From: Pectinatus haikarae
GTDB taxonomy: Bacteria > Bacillota > Negativicutes > Selenomonadales > Selenomonadaceae
NCBI RefSeq assembly: GCF_015732185.1
Contig: NZ_WIQM01000016.1
Coordinates: 775,001 to 839,000, forward strand
Reading direction: 5' to 3'
Length of the DNA: 64,000 nucleotides
In this document: positions 8,302 to 20,189 of the stretch, in pieces
Layout of the letters: each line of letters starts with the position of its first letter
Numbering within the stretch: the first letter of the stretch is position 1
Notes under the pieces: generated by a model
The model's input: the letters and a program-made list of their open reading frames with translations, nothing else
What the model was told of the DNA's origin: nothing
Database searches by the model: none
Translations under genes and position numbers: made by a program

Positions 8302-9426
8302 TCAATCCTTTCTTCTGCTTATTCTGTCGAGTTCTTCAGCAGTCTTTTTTTTATCTTCAAGTTCTTTTTGATCACGTTTTCTCTTCTGAACAGCTGAAGT
8401 AGCAAGATGCGCAGTTATGCCAACAGCCAGTGCGCCCGTCGCGACGGCGCCTATTTTGTCTATATTGCCGAGACCGAGGCCCGCGACTTCAGGCAGGCGC
8501 GTGTAAAATGGATCATTGTCCCAAAAATTCTTACTTGTACAACCAATGCAGCCATGTCCGGATTGAATAGGATATGATAATCCATTCCACCAGCGCATGT
8601 TGCCGCAGGAGGCATATGTTTCCGGGCCGCGGCAGCCGAGTTTATATAAACACCAGCCGGCTCTTGCCCCGGCATCATTGAAATCATTGGCGTACATGCC
8701 GGCATCAAAGAACGGTCTGCGGTAGCATGTATCATGTATACGATTACCAAAGAACTGCTTAGGACAATTTTTATTATCAAGAGGAGGCAGATTGCCAAAC
8801 ATTGCATAATGGGCAATAACACCGGTCATTACTTCAGGAATAGGAGGGCAGCCGGGAACATTGACAATAGGTTTATTGCCTACGATTTCATTCAGGGATA
8901 CAGCTTGTGTAGGATTAGGCCGGGCAGCCTGTATGCCGCCCCACGTGGCACAGGTGCCGTAAGCAATGATAGCCGCAGCTCCAGCTGCCGCTTCTTTTAC
9001 TTCTTCGACAAATGGCCTGCCGCCTACCATGCAGAAACCGCCTTTGGGATCAGGGGGAGCAGCTCCTTCTACGGCAAGGATATATTGTCCTTTATAAATT
9101 TTCATAATTTCCTGCAAATGGTTTTCAAACGGCTCACCGGATGCGGCACTGAGTGTGTCATCGTATTCCAAAGCGATCATATTGAGTATGACGTCAGATG
9201 TCAACGGTGCCCCTGAACGTAAAAAAGCCTCACTGCAGCCTGTGCATTCATGTCCGTGAAGCCAGATTACGACCGGCAGTCTTTTTTCGGCAGCTTTGAC
9301 AACATCGGGCAGCATTGTGGGAGCTAATCCGAGCAAGGCAGTCATTGCTGTGCAGGTTTTAATGAAACTGCGACGGCTAATCCCCTTTTTCTTGTACATG
9401 TCCCAGATAGAATCGTATCTTTCCAT
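8302..9426 (-). CDS. hyaA: [NiFe] uptake hydrogenase small subunit, Tat-exported
   Basis: A 374-residue iron-sulfur subunit. The N-terminus has a Tat signal (SRRSFIKTCTAM, about residues 18-29, then a hydrophobic stretch to VKA). The proximal cluster motif is visible as HGHECTGCSEAF, with more cluster cysteines in GTCATWGG, GCPPIP, GCRGPETYASCGN and GHGCIGC. A C-terminal hydrophobic helix (about residues 325-345) followed by a charged tail anchors it in the membrane beside HyaC. It relays electrons from HyaB through three Fe-S clusters. First gene of the hya operon, with an AGGAGGG ribosome site before the ATG. Confidence 0.97.
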   Translation of the reverse strand: MERYDSIWDMYKKKGISRRSFIKTCTAMTALLGLAPTMLPDVVKAAEKRLPVVIWLHGHECTGCSEAFLRSGAPLTSDVILNMIALEYDDTLSAASGEPFENHLQEIMKIYKGQYILAVEGAAPPDPKGGFCMVGGRPFVEEVKEAAAGAAAIIAYGTCATWGGIQAARPNPTQAVSLNEIVGNKPIVNVPGCPPIPEVMTGVIAHYAMFGNLPPLDNKNCPKQFFGNRIHDTCYRRPFFDAGMYANDFNDAGARAGWCLYKLGCRGPETYASCGNMRWWNGLSYPIQSGHGCIGCTSKNFWDNDPFYTRLPEVAGLGLGNIDKIGAVATGALAVGITAHLATSAVQKRKRDQKELEDKKKTAEELDRISRRKD

Positions 9427-9740
9427 AATAACCCTCCTGTGATATTCTTTCGCGTATTATAATATCAATTATTACATATTCCATGCAATATTATAAACCT
9501 TGTTTATTTTATTAGTCAAGGAGAAGAAATAGTATTTATTGTATATGTATAAAACATTTTTGTCGAGTATATTATTTAACGAGCTGTTAAAATAAAAAAA
9601 TAATATTTACGGAGCGAAATATGTATAATTACTAAGGCTATAATAAGAATTTTTTAAAATAATAATATATACGTAATATATATTATATACGTATATGTTT
9701 TAAAAAAAAAGTGTTAATATGCAAATTTTCAGGCATTAAT
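9427..9740 (-). other. Leader and promoter region of the hydrogenase operon
   Basis: About 310 very AT-rich bases without a gene. Besides the promoter listed separately, there is a cluster of TATACGTA/TACGTATA repeats at roughly 9666-9696 forming an imperfect dyad. It could bind a regulator, but I cannot name one. No FNR-like TTGAT-N4-ATCAA site was found. Confidence 0.45.
9490..9519 (-). promoter_or_regulatory. Probable sigma-70 promoter of hyaABC
   Basis: On the minus strand, TTGACT (9514-9519) and a perfect TATAAT (9490-9495) are separated by 18 bases, about 65 bases upstream of the hyaA start codon. Confidence 0.65.
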
Positions 9741-9786
9741 AAAAAAAACAGGCATACAAGGTCGGGTACACCAACCTTAAATGCCT
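9741..9786 (-). terminator. Intrinsic terminator after dhaM
   Basis: Interrupted stem AGGCAT/ATGCCT plus AAGGT/ACCTT at 9750-9786, followed in the minus direction by eight U residues (9741-9748). It ends the dhaKLM transcript before the hydrogenase leader. Confidence 0.85.
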
Positions 9787-9804
9787 ATTCTGGTTAATCA
9801 TTTT

Positions 9805-10197
9805 TCAGTCAATCTTATCCATATTCCGTGCATCGTGTGCAGTCTGCAATACCTTTTCCAATGAACTTCCCATGGAAGCTTCGACTGTGGCCGCGATGGC
9901 ACCCTCAACTATTGGCGCGTTCGCTAATTTTACTACTTCGGCAAGATCAGGGTCCAGCATTTCCTTGGCAAGACCGACACTCATGACAGCACTGCCAAGA
10001 TCTGCCATAACAACTACACCGTCGCCTGAATTTGCGGCCTCCATAGCTTCCTGGATGCGTATCGGATCTGTGCCTATACCGCCGTCAGCTGTTCCGCCGG
10101 CAGTAAATACCGGATGGCCTTTCGCCATTTGCAGGGCCAATTCTTTTACCCCTTCGGCAATTTTAACACTATGAGAGACAATAACAATGCCAACCAT
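9805..10197 (-). CDS. dhaM: DhaM, phosphotransferase subunit of dihydroxyacetone kinase
   Basis: A 130-residue EIIA(Man)-like domain beginning MVGIVIVSHSVKIAEGV, where His9 is the phosphorylated residue. Further family motifs are GTADGGIGT and VVVMADLGSAVMS. It receives phosphate from HPr of the PTS and rephosphorylates the ADP bound to DhaL. Only the EIIA domain is present, without the HPr and EI-like extensions of E. coli DhaM, so general PTS proteins encoded elsewhere must supply phosphate. Last gene of dhaK-dhaL-dhaM. Confidence 0.93.
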   Translation of the reverse strand: MVGIVIVSHSVKIAEGVKELALQMAKGHPVFTAGGTADGGIGTDPIRIQEAMEAANSGDGVVVMADLGSAVMSVGLAKEMLDPDLAEVVKLANAPIVEGAIAATVEASMGSSLEKVLQTAHDARNMDKID

Positions 10198-10213
10198 TTT
10201 TTTACTCCTCTTA

Positions 10214-10831
10214 TTACTTTATATAGTTATAAAGCGCAGTCAACATGATAGTCGCTGATGTGGCACCGGGGTCCTGATGACCGATGCTGCGTTCAGCCAA
10301 ATAGCTTGCCCGTCCTTTTGTCGCAATAATCGTTTTTGTATACTCAACGCCGTCTTGAGCAGCCTGGACAGCAGAAGAAAGGCATTCGAGAAGAGTTTTA
10401 TCTGCTTTTATACCCTCAGCAAATGCTTCCGATGCTGGGATAAGTGCATCAAGCATTGTTTTTTCACCTTTTTGTGCCTTGCCACGATCCTGTATTCCCT
10501 TTATAGCTGCGTCAAGCATAGCCTTGGCTGTATTGGCATCAATGTTTGTTTTGTCCTTGCATGGTCCTGCGGCACGCAGAAAAGCTGTCCCGTATAATGG
10601 ACCGGAAGCTCCGCCCACACTTGAAATCAGCCCCATACCCACAGTTTTTAAAATGGAGGATATATCCGTGTCATCAGGCAGAACCTCTGTTTTTTGTAAA
10701 ACACTTTCAAAACCGCGTGCCATATTTATACCATGATCTCCATCCCCGATCGCCTGATCAAGATCGGTAAGAAACATTTTTTTTTCAATAACAGCCTGTC
10801 CGACTATTTTTACAGCGTCTTTTCCAGTCAT
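10214..10831 (-). CDS. dhaL: DhaL, nucleotide-binding subunit of dihydroxyacetone kinase
   Basis: A 205-residue all-helical DhaL protein. The magnesium/ADP site is visible as DQAIGDGDHGINMARG (about residues 23-38), followed by SVGGASGPLYGTAF and the C-terminal GHQDPGATSATIM motif. DhaL carries ADP as a fixed cofactor and passes phosphate from DhaM to dihydroxyacetone held by DhaK. It lies 37 bases after dhaK and 16 before dhaM, in one operon. Confidence 0.95.
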   Translation of the reverse strand: MTGKDAVKIVGQAVIEKKMFLTDLDQAIGDGDHGINMARGFESVLQKTEVLPDDTDISSILKTVGMGLISSVGGASGPLYGTAFLRAAGPCKDKTNIDANTAKAMLDAAIKGIQDRGKAQKGEKTMLDALIPASEAFAEGIKADKTLLECLSSAVQAAQDGVEYTKTIIATKGRASYLAERSIGHQDPGATSATIMLTALYNYIK

Positions 10832-10868
10832 TAATAATCCGTCCTTTTCTGTGAATTAAGTTTTGTTG

Positions 10869-11864
10869 TCAGTATTGAACAAAGGCAGGAGTATCAGCCG
10901 GCGCCAGTAAAAGTTCCTTTAATTCGTCATCCAGTTTCAGCAGTGTTACTGAATATCCGGCCATTTCCAAAGAAGTCATGTAATTTCCTACATATGTTTT
11001 TACCATATGCAGACCTTTTTCCTGAAGAACAGCCTGTACTTTATTGCTGACCACATAAAGCTCCATCAGAGGTGTGGCACCCAATCCGTTTATTAGGACA
11101 GCTACTTCATCACCGCTGTTATATATTTTTTCGGCCAATATTTTATCTACAAGCTGTTGTGTGATTTCATCGGCTGTTCTTATAGCTTCACGATGAGTGC
11201 CGGGTTCACCGTGTATGCCCATGCCGATTTCTATTTCATTTTCTGCCAAGGTAAAGCTGGGTTTTCCTGCTGCCGGTACTGTACAGGGAGATAAAGCCAT
11301 GCCCATAGAACGTTCGTTGGCAATAACCTTTTCCGCTATCCGTTTTACATCCGCCAGCACTGCGCCCGATTCCGCTTTTGCTCCGGCAATCTTATGAACC
11401 AGTATCGTACCCGCAATACCGCGGCGGCCTATTGTCCAGGTGCTGTTTTCTACGGCTACATCATCATTTGTTATTACTTTTTCCACATCTATGCCGTCTG
11501 CCGCAGCCATTTCCGCAGCCATTTCAAAATTCATGACGTCGCCGCTGTAGTTTTTTATTACGAGGAGAACGCCTTTTCCGGCATCAACCGCCTTTATTGC
11601 TTCATAAACCTGATCGGGTGTAGGCGATGTAAAAACAGGGCCTGCCACCGCGGCATCAAGCATGCCTCTGCCGACATAACCACCGTGAGATGGTTCGTGG
11701 CCGCTGCCGCCTCCGCTGACTAAGGCAACTTTATCAGCTTTTTTATTTGTTCTGATGACAGAATCAAAGCCTTCTAATCTTGTCAGATACTGAGGGTGAG
11801 ATGCTGTCATGCCATTGAGCATTTCTTCTACGACATTGTCGGGATTATTAATGATTTTTTTCAT
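10869..11864 (-). CDS. dhaK: DhaK, dihydroxyacetone-binding kinase subunit
   Basis: A 331-residue protein with the DhaK signatures VSGGGSGHEPSHGGYVG near residue 50 and MGIHGEPG near residue 215, where the histidine forms a hemiaminal with dihydroxyacetone. The product, dihydroxyacetone phosphate, enters glycolysis. No glycerol dehydrogenase or DhaR/DhaS regulator is in the window. The neighbouring glp genes give an alternative phosphorylated route to the same intermediate. An AAGGAGG site precedes the ATG. Confidence 0.96.
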   Translation of the reverse strand: MKKIINNPDNVVEEMLNGMTASHPQYLTRLEGFDSVIRTNKKADKVALVSGGGSGHEPSHGGYVGRGMLDAAVAGPVFTSPTPDQVYEAIKAVDAGKGVLLVIKNYSGDVMNFEMAAEMAAADGIDVEKVITNDDVAVENSTWTIGRRGIAGTILVHKIAGAKAESGAVLADVKRIAEKVIANERSMGMALSPCTVPAAGKPSFTLAENEIEIGMGIHGEPGTHREAIRTADEITQQLVDKILAEKIYNSGDEVAVLINGLGATPLMELYVVSNKVQAVLQEKGLHMVKTYVGNYMTSLEMAGYSVTLLKLDDELKELLLAPADTPAFVQY

Positions 11865-11952
11865 ATAATGAGCCTCCTTATCAATATATAGATTATAATA
11901 ATTATACTATAAAGCAGGAAAAACATCTATTAAAATATATTGCTCTGTCTGT

Positions 11953-11995
11953 ATAATAAAGCGGCATTTTGAGGAACAAAATGCCGCTTTATTAT
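11953..11995 (-). terminator. Intrinsic terminator after glpABC
   Basis: A perfect 18-bp stem (11953-11970 with 11978-11995) containing GCGGCATTTT, with a 7-base loop. It lies 14 bases beyond the glpC stop and ends the glpABC transcript. Near-symmetry means it could also work in the other direction. Confidence 0.85.
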
Positions 11996-12008
11996 CTGAT
12001 CTATTTAT

Positions 12009-13223
12009 TTATAAACCATATGCCTGACGCAATACAGTGAGCGGATGAATTGCTTTCACTCCGCTGCCGTTTTCCATCTGCAGGCGGCAGGTACCGCATT
12101 CACAGACACCTAATTTTGCGTGAGAATTTTTTATCCTATTAAACAGTTTAGAACCAACTTTCATAGCTATTTCATGCTTATCTGCTTTAAAGCCATAACT
12201 TCCGGAAATACCGCAGCAGCCAACATCTGCTTCCTCGATATCTATACCGGGAATCATTGGCAGAAGTTCCATAGACGGACGTCCGATAGCCTGAACCTTC
12301 AAATGGCACGGAGCGTGATAGATATACTTTGTGTTGTCATTTGCAAAGTCAGTATCAAATTGACCGTCATCATGTAATTTTGCCAGATATTCTATGGAAT
12401 CATACATATGCGCAGCGTATTCTGCCATTCCTTCAAAGTCGAACAGCTCTTGATATTCCTGTTTGAGCATAAGTCCGCAGCTGGTGCATGCGGTAACTAT
12501 GTCATAGCCTCTGTCCACCCAGCTTTTCAGCAATGCCGTATTTTTTGAGGCATTTACTCGTGCATCGTCGATATAGCCGCCGGATACCATTGGTGAACCG
12601 CAACAAACAAAATTTTCGTCTATAGCCACTTCGATTTTATTTTTCTGATATACTTTGACAAGATCAGTACCAACTTCCGGCTGGTTATAGTTGATATAGC
12701 AGCCAGAGAAAAAGACTACTTTGCGGGGATATGGGGTCTGTTTTATTTTCTTAAATTTACTGATAAAGGATTCGCTGGCGTAAGACGGCATTTTGGCATC
12801 TTGAGCTATACCCATGGCTCCCATAACACCAAATGATTTTCCTACAGACATGCCAAGATTTGCAAAAGTTGAACCGAGAGGCAAAGCTGTTATAAGTTTG
12901 CCCATTTTTTCACTGTGCGCAAGCATATCATCAGCTTTCGATTTACGCGGATGTGTTTTGTAATATTCATTTTTGGCTATCATGTTGAGCGTAGAGATAG
13001 GAACGCCAGAGGGACATACTAAATCGCAGGTTTTACAATTTGAACAGTAATCAAGCATAGGATCATCATCAGATACCAATTTTCTGAGTCTGGTAAGAGC
13101 AGGGCCAGTCATTTTCGGGCCGCGGAATTTTCTTGTTGCTGCGGTCACAGGACACGCAGTGATACATATAGTACAAGCGGTACATTTATCAGGATCTATC
13201 GCATGTTGTTTATTTATTGCCAT
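12009..13223 (-). CDS. glpC: Anaerobic glycerol-3-phosphate dehydrogenase subunit C
   Basis: A 404-residue iron-sulfur protein. Two ferredoxin-type sites stand at the N-terminus (CTACTICITACP and CSNCKTCDLVCP), followed by two CCG domains (about residues 170-260 and 310-395, with FVCCGSP and VGCCGISG). GlpC anchors GlpAB to the membrane and transfers electrons to the quinone pool. It is the last gene of glpA-glpB-glpC, starting 6 bases after glpB, and is followed by a strong terminator. Confidence 0.95.
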   Translation of the reverse strand: MAINKQHAIDPDKCTACTICITACPVTAATRKFRGPKMTGPALTRLRKLVSDDDPMLDYCSNCKTCDLVCPSGVPISTLNMIAKNEYYKTHPRKSKADDMLAHSEKMGKLITALPLGSTFANLGMSVGKSFGVMGAMGIAQDAKMPSYASESFISKFKKIKQTPYPRKVVFFSGCYINYNQPEVGTDLVKVYQKNKIEVAIDENFVCCGSPMVSGGYIDDARVNASKNTALLKSWVDRGYDIVTACTSCGLMLKQEYQELFDFEGMAEYAAHMYDSIEYLAKLHDDGQFDTDFANDNTKYIYHAPCHLKVQAIGRPSMELLPMIPGIDIEEADVGCCGISGSYGFKADKHEIAMKVGSKLFNRIKNSHAKLGVCECGTCRLQMENGSGVKAIHPLTVLRQAYGL

Positions 13224-13229
13224 TCTTTT

Positions 13230-14495
13230 TTATGCCTCCCCACAAAATGCGGCAGCTGCTTTATAAGCTGTGATCAAAGCCACACCATTGCCTGACTTTT
13301 CATAACAGAAATCGTATCCTGCCAAACTTCTGCCTACAACTTTTACATTAGAAGCAGGTTTGCTGCCATCCGCAGCAACCGGTGTAAGATTTTCATCTAC
13401 GCTGACACCATATTGCGCAAAAATTTGTTTTTTGTCCGCAAACAGCTGCTTGTAGGACCAATCTGTTTGGACTTTAGGAACTTCAATATCGATATTGAAG
13501 ATAGGTTCCGACATAGCGCCGATTTTAGCTATGATACCGCCGCCGTAAACGCCGCCGGTAGCCAGGATAAATTGCTCAGCATAGAATTTTCTCTGACGGT
13601 CAAAACCTTCTGTTATAACAGCCTGACATTTTCCATCTATTATTTCCGAACCCACAACACGTGCTTTTTCAATTATTTGAACACCGCGTTTCTTGGCACA
13701 TGAATGGAGCATTTTATTCAATCGGGTCCCTGTTACAGCCGGGGGTAAAGAAGACACCTCTATCAATGCACAGGATAGTTCTTTTTTCAGAGAATCAAGA
13801 ACCTTATAATTTGGCTCCAATCCTAAAACAGGAGGCAGAACAATAGCTGTATTGGCTTTGACATGCCCCTTTACTTGATCTACGAAGGAACGGTGGCCTT
13901 CATCTGTTTCCAGCCATCTTGCCACATCCATAGCTGAAATATCACGTAAATCACGTCCGTATTCAAAATTGAGCTTAACGATGAATTCTTCAACATTTTT
14001 ATTTTTGCTCAGACGTTCCCGCAGATTTTTTGTAGCCATATCGGCATAAAAATCTTTCATGGTATCAAAGCCGACTACAAGTATATTATCGGCTTTGAAC
14101 AAAGCTTCTGTATCCATGGTGCGAGGAACCAGGCAAGTTGGTTTAAAGTTGCCGACAGCCGTAGGCAGCCATAAATTTTTATCAGGGGAACCTAAATACG
14201 GATACCCTTCTTCTTCAGTAATTTTCAAAAAAGCCTCAAGTGCCTTTTTTGCTGTTTGGGCACCGGTTTTTGCGTAAGGATGATTTGCTGATATACCGTC
14301 CATCCCTTTCAGCGGGTCAGCAATAAACTTTCCCTGATCATCATAACCGAGAACATCTATAATACCGCCGCCTATAGTGAGCGTACCGGCACCATAGGAC
14401 AGTATCTGGACTTTTTTCCCCATATCTGCGGCTATACATGCAGCAAATAAACCGGATATACCATTTCCTATGATCAAAATATCACTTTTTTTCAT
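13230..14495 (-). CDS. glpB: Anaerobic glycerol-3-phosphate dehydrogenase subunit B
   Basis: A 421-residue flavoprotein with an N-terminal dinucleotide-binding motif (IIGNGISGLFAACIAADMG). FLATGGVYGGGI sits near residue 311, and the length matches GlpB. It forms the soluble catalytic dimer with GlpA. Its ATG overlaps the glpA stop by four bases. Family assignment rests on sequence pattern and on its position between glpA and glpC. Confidence 0.93.
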   Translation of the reverse strand: MKKSDILIIGNGISGLFAACIAADMGKKVQILSYGAGTLTIGGGIIDVLGYDDQGKFIADPLKGMDGISANHPYAKTGAQTAKKALEAFLKITEEEGYPYLGSPDKNLWLPTAVGNFKPTCLVPRTMDTEALFKADNILVVGFDTMKDFYADMATKNLRERLSKNKNVEEFIVKLNFEYGRDLRDISAMDVARWLETDEGHRSFVDQVKGHVKANTAIVLPPVLGLEPNYKVLDSLKKELSCALIEVSSLPPAVTGTRLNKMLHSCAKKRGVQIIEKARVVGSEIIDGKCQAVITEGFDRQRKFYAEQFILATGGVYGGGIIAKIGAMSEPIFNIDIEVPKVQTDWSYKQLFADKKQIFAQYGVSVDENLTPVAADGSKPASNVKVVGRSLAGYDFCYEKSGNGVALITAYKAAAAFCGEA

Positions 14496-16099
14496 TTTAT
14501 CTCTTCCACCCCGCTCAAGTTTAAGGCTGCATCGTAAATTGCGCGCGTAAGTTCGATATCACGAAGCATATTTCCCCACAATACAGGGCGGATACCCTTC
14601 CAACGCGTTTCTAAAAATTCCTTGAACAAATATACGGAATCCTTTGCCCATGGCATATTTTCTTTATTTACAGCACCTACACTGCGATAGGCACAAAAAG
14701 TTCCCTGACATGTCCCCATTCCCAAACGTGTGCGTCTTCTTAAATCGCTTACGGTATGGCTTGTCGGCTCTGAAGCTACCTCTTCGATTTCTGCCAAAGT
14801 GACATTTTCACATTCGCAGACAAGTTCTTTCATTTCAGGTTGTGTTTCGATGCGTTTAATAACACGTTCCAGTTTTTCGTTGCCTAAGCGTGAAGATGCA
14901 AGTTCTGCACCATAGCTTGGGAATACTGCTTTTGCTCTGCTTATGAGATCCGGTGACGGATCGTCCACCAGATTTTCTTCTGCTGTGTGGCATTTTGCAT
15001 TGACACCCAGCTGTTCACAAACAATATCACACACTTTTTCTGCCATCAGACGATAGGTAGTAAATTTACCGCCGCATACACTCATAAAATGATTGATACC
15101 GTCGTGTGCGTGATCAAGAGCGACAAAACCGCGCGATGCACTGCGGCCTTTCGCATTAGGATCGGCACTGTACAAAGGACGTGTTCCGGCAAAAACACGT
15201 AAGATGCGATAATCGTAAATGTTTTCAAAAGTTATTTTTCCTATTTCCATCATTGCCATAACTTCTGCTGTTTCTGTGCTTGTATCGTCCGGTGCACTGT
15301 CAATGGAGCTTGTTCCCAATATAGTTATCGAACCATGCGGTACAAAGATATCTGCATCCGAAGATTTGTGGAGTCTGTGCACTACACGATTGCAAATACG
15401 ATGATTAAACGCTATCAGGGTACCTTTGCTGGGTTTGACATTTACAGAAAGGCCCGCTAAATGAGCAACTTCCCCGGCAAAAGAACCGGAGGCACTGATA
15501 ACGAAATCGCAGGAGATTTTTTCTTCAGCACCAGTCCATCTGTCCCGTATTTTGACACCGACAACAGTGCCGTTTTCTGTTTCAATGCCGATTACTTCTT
15601 TATAAGTCATGGCCTTGCCGCCATACTTGTTCGCTGAAGCCACAGTCTGCCAAAGCAGACGGAATCCGTCAACGGCGGCACCGGGACAGCGATAAGCTGA
15701 AAGTAATTTGCGGCTCAGATTAGGTTCTAATTTAAAAGCTTCATCCATAGAGATAGGAACAGCTGAAATACCACACTCAGCGCAGGATTTTACCCATTCC
15801 TGCTCAAATTCCTCACTGTCTTCAGGAGCACGTACAAAAATACTTTCTGTAGCCTCAACACAATGACGGCCTATCTTGCGCAAAATGGTGTTTTCCTGGA
15901 TGCATTCTTTTGCAGCTTCTTTATCTTTTACAGCATAACGGCCGCCGCTGTGAAGCAATCCGTGAAATCTTGAACTGGTCCAGTAACCAAGGTCATCACG
16001 TTCTACCAGAATTGCGTCTACTCCGCGCATTGATAAATCACGCAGAATACCGACGCCGGTAGCACCACCGCCGATAACTACTACTGTTGTTTTTAACAT
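14492..16099 (-). CDS. glpA: Anaerobic glycerol-3-phosphate dehydrogenase subunit A
   Basis: A 535-residue FAD-dependent dehydrogenase. The N-terminal Rossmann motif is VVVIGGGATGVGILRDLSMRG. The DAO-type domain spans about residues 1-370, and a C-terminal BFD-like [2Fe-2S] domain has cysteines in CECENVT and GTCQGTFCAY. It oxidises sn-glycerol-3-phosphate to dihydroxyacetone phosphate during anaerobic growth. First gene of the operon, with a good sigma-70 promoter about 50 bases upstream. Confidence 0.96.
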   Translation of the reverse strand: MLKTTVVVIGGGATGVGILRDLSMRGVDAILVERDDLGYWTSSRFHGLLHSGGRYAVKDKEAAKECIQENTILRKIGRHCVEATESIFVRAPEDSEEFEQEWVKSCAECGISAVPISMDEAFKLEPNLSRKLLSAYRCPGAAVDGFRLLWQTVASANKYGGKAMTYKEVIGIETENGTVVGVKIRDRWTGAEEKISCDFVISASGSFAGEVAHLAGLSVNVKPSKGTLIAFNHRICNRVVHRLHKSSDADIFVPHGSITILGTSSIDSAPDDTSTETAEVMAMMEIGKITFENIYDYRILRVFAGTRPLYSADPNAKGRSASRGFVALDHAHDGINHFMSVCGGKFTTYRLMAEKVCDIVCEQLGVNAKCHTAEENLVDDPSPDLISRAKAVFPSYGAELASSRLGNEKLERVIKRIETQPEMKELVCECENVTLAEIEEVASEPTSHTVSDLRRRTRLGMGTCQGTFCAYRSVGAVNKENMPWAKDSVYLFKEFLETRWKGIRPVLWGNMLRDIELTRAIYDAALNLSGVEEIK

Positions 16100-16146
16100 A
16101 GCTTTTTCCTTTTCCTCCCTGAGACTTATATATTGTCAGAATTTAA

Positions 16147-16175
16147 ATTATAGCAAAATAAATTTTCTTTAACAA
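16147..16175 (-). promoter_or_regulatory. Promoter of glpABC
   Basis: TTGTTA (16170-16175), a 17-base spacer and a perfect TATAAT (16147-16152) on the minus strand, about 50 bases before the glpA ATG. Confidence 0.72.
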
Positions 16176-16460
16176 TATATATTCTTTTACATTAGGATTT
16201 AAATTTTAATTTTATTGTCAGACGATATATTTTTGAAGTATTATTAGTATAAATGCAGTCCTTTTACATATATAAATATGTTTTATTTATCTGTATGTTC
16301 TATTAAATAAAGCAGAGATACGCCTGACAGATAAAATCGCTTAATTATTATTATAAAGCATGAGTTGATTTATAGCAATATTTTTTGATGCATTAATAAA
16401 AATATTTATTTCATATGAAGTCACTAATTCTTCATTTGAAATAAAAAAACAGCGATAAAT
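16176..16460. other. AT-rich gap between glpK terminator and glpA promoter
   Basis: About 285 bases with no open frame, RNA or clear operator that I can recognise. Any GlpR/GlpP or CcpA control site would be expected here, but no convincing dyad was found. Confidence 0.4.
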
Positions 16461-16495
16461 ATAGGCCGCAGTTATTAAAGATAACTGCGGCCTAT
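16461..16495 (-). terminator. Intrinsic terminator after glpK
   Basis: A perfect 15-bp stem (16461-16475 with 16481-16495, ATAGGCCGCAGTTAT) and a 5-base loop, 33 bases downstream of the glpK stop. A poly-T run follows about 10 bases after the stem in the minus direction. Confidence 0.82.
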
Positions 16496-16527
16496 ACTAT
16501 GAAACAAATAAGCTTTTTTTACATTTA

Positions 16528-18811
<2,284 letters not shown>

Positions 18812-18887
18812 TTATAAATTCCTCCTAAATAAATATGAAATTATCCGTATGCAATTATTTTTAAAGGACTCCTTTCTCTTAGTATTC

Positions 18888-18916
18888 ATTACAATACGGT
18901 GTATAAGCATATACAA
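18888..18916 (-). promoter_or_regulatory. Candidate promoter of glpFK
   Basis: TTGTAT (18911-18916), 17 bases, TGTAAT (18888-18893) on the minus strand, about 75 bases before glpF. Within the leader lies the dyad AAAGGACTCCTTT (about 18863-18875), which could be an operator or an RNA stem. Moderate match only. Confidence 0.42.
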
Positions 18917-19095
18917 TATTTATAGTACATATAATTTTTGTAATTTTCTAATTTCTTTAGTACACGCAAAAATATATACCCCATACGAAGAATATATTTT
19001 TTGTGTGTACATCACCAACGAATTACATAACGCAATATCTAAGTATAAGATAAAAATTTTCTGCCAGATAAATTTTATGAAAATATGTAAAAATA

Positions 19096-19956
19096 CTATT
19101 TTTTAAGCCGCCCGCCGATTATATCATTAACCTTATAAATAGTAACAAATGCCATTTCATCGACATCAAGCACAGTTGTTTTCAATTTGTCTATTTCCAA
19201 TCGTGTTACTACACAGTATAATATTTTACGTGATTCTCCGGAATATCCGCCTTCACCATGCAATAAAGTCACTCCGCGCCCTAATTCATTCATAAGCCTA
19301 TAAGAAACCTCTTCGTGATTAGATGTAACAACCATTACTGCATATGATTCGTCCAATCCTTGAATAACAATGTCAATTGTTTTTGCAATGATGAAATAAG
19401 CTATTAAAGAATACATTGCATTATCCCAGCCAAAAACGAGTCCCGCACCGCTCAAAATGAACAGATTGATGAACATTACTATTTCACCGATTGAGAATAC
19501 GGTTTTCTTATCTAAAATGATCGCAACCATTTCAGTACCATCAAGAGATCCGCCGTTCCTTATTATTAAGCCAACGCCCAGTCCCGTTACTATTCCGCCG
19601 AAAACAGCAGCCAAAAATGGCGTCTCTGTTACCTCTTTTATCGGTACGAAAACACTGGTCCAACCGGAAAGACAGATAATAGAGAAGATACTAGCGACCA
19701 CAAATGACTTACCGAGATTACGATATCCCAAATATAGAAAGGGTATGTTCAGGATTGTCAGGAAAACGCCCAAAGGCAGACCAGAAAGATAACTGCCCAT
19801 TATGGAAATGCCGACAATGCCTCCGTCAATGATGTGATTAGGAACAAGAAACAATTCCAAACCGACTGCTGTTATTATTGAACCAATAAATAATAGTAAA
19901 TATTTGCGTATGCAATGTGTATATTGACGTTTACGGCATAATTCCTGATTTTCCAA
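19096..19956 (-). CDS. YitT-family membrane protein (DUF161/DUF2179)
   Basis: A 286-residue protein with five or six membrane segments in the first 200 residues and a C-terminal cytoplasmic DUF2179 domain (GRGVTLLHGEGGYSG, then LDVDEMAFVTIYKV). The family function is not settled. The frame is open for 28 more codons upstream, but a TTG at 19956 preceded by AAAGGACGGGG gives the family's usual length, whereas the upstream ATG has no ribosome site. Monocistronic, convergent with nothing, and with no functional link to the glp genes visible. Confidence 0.85.
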   Translation of the reverse strand: MENQELCRKRQYTHCIRKYLLLFIGSIITAVGLELFLVPNHIIDGGIVGISIMGSYLSGLPLGVFLTILNIPFLYLGYRNLGKSFVVASIFSIICLSGWTSVFVPIKEVTETPFLAAVFGGIVTGLGVGLIIRNGGSLDGTEMVAIILDKKTVFSIGEIVMFINLFILSGAGLVFGWDNAMYSLIAYFIIAKTIDIVIQGLDESYAVMVVTSNHEEVSYRLMNELGRGVTLLHGEGGYSGESRKILYCVVTRLEIDKLKTTVLDVDEMAFVTIYKVNDIIGGRLKK

Positions 19957-20189
19957 ATTCCCCGTCCTTTCTGAAATGAAACAATAAATACTGCTAAAGC
20001 TAAATGTTATCTGGTAAATATTATAATTTAATTTTTTCATTTATGCAAACGAAAAAATTGATATACTGTTAGCATTACCAAAGAGTTACAAATGAAATCA
20101 AGAAGACTGTCATAGAAATTGTTTCAACTCTATTAAGCTGATTTTTTGGAAAAAATACTACTATATTTCTAAAAATACCTAAAATAAAA

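Noticed and set aside
9666-9696. Possible FNR or CRP site in the hydrogenase leader
   Set aside because: The TACGTA repeats are symmetric but do not match TTGAT-N4-ATCAA or TGTGA-N6-TCACA, so no regulator is named.
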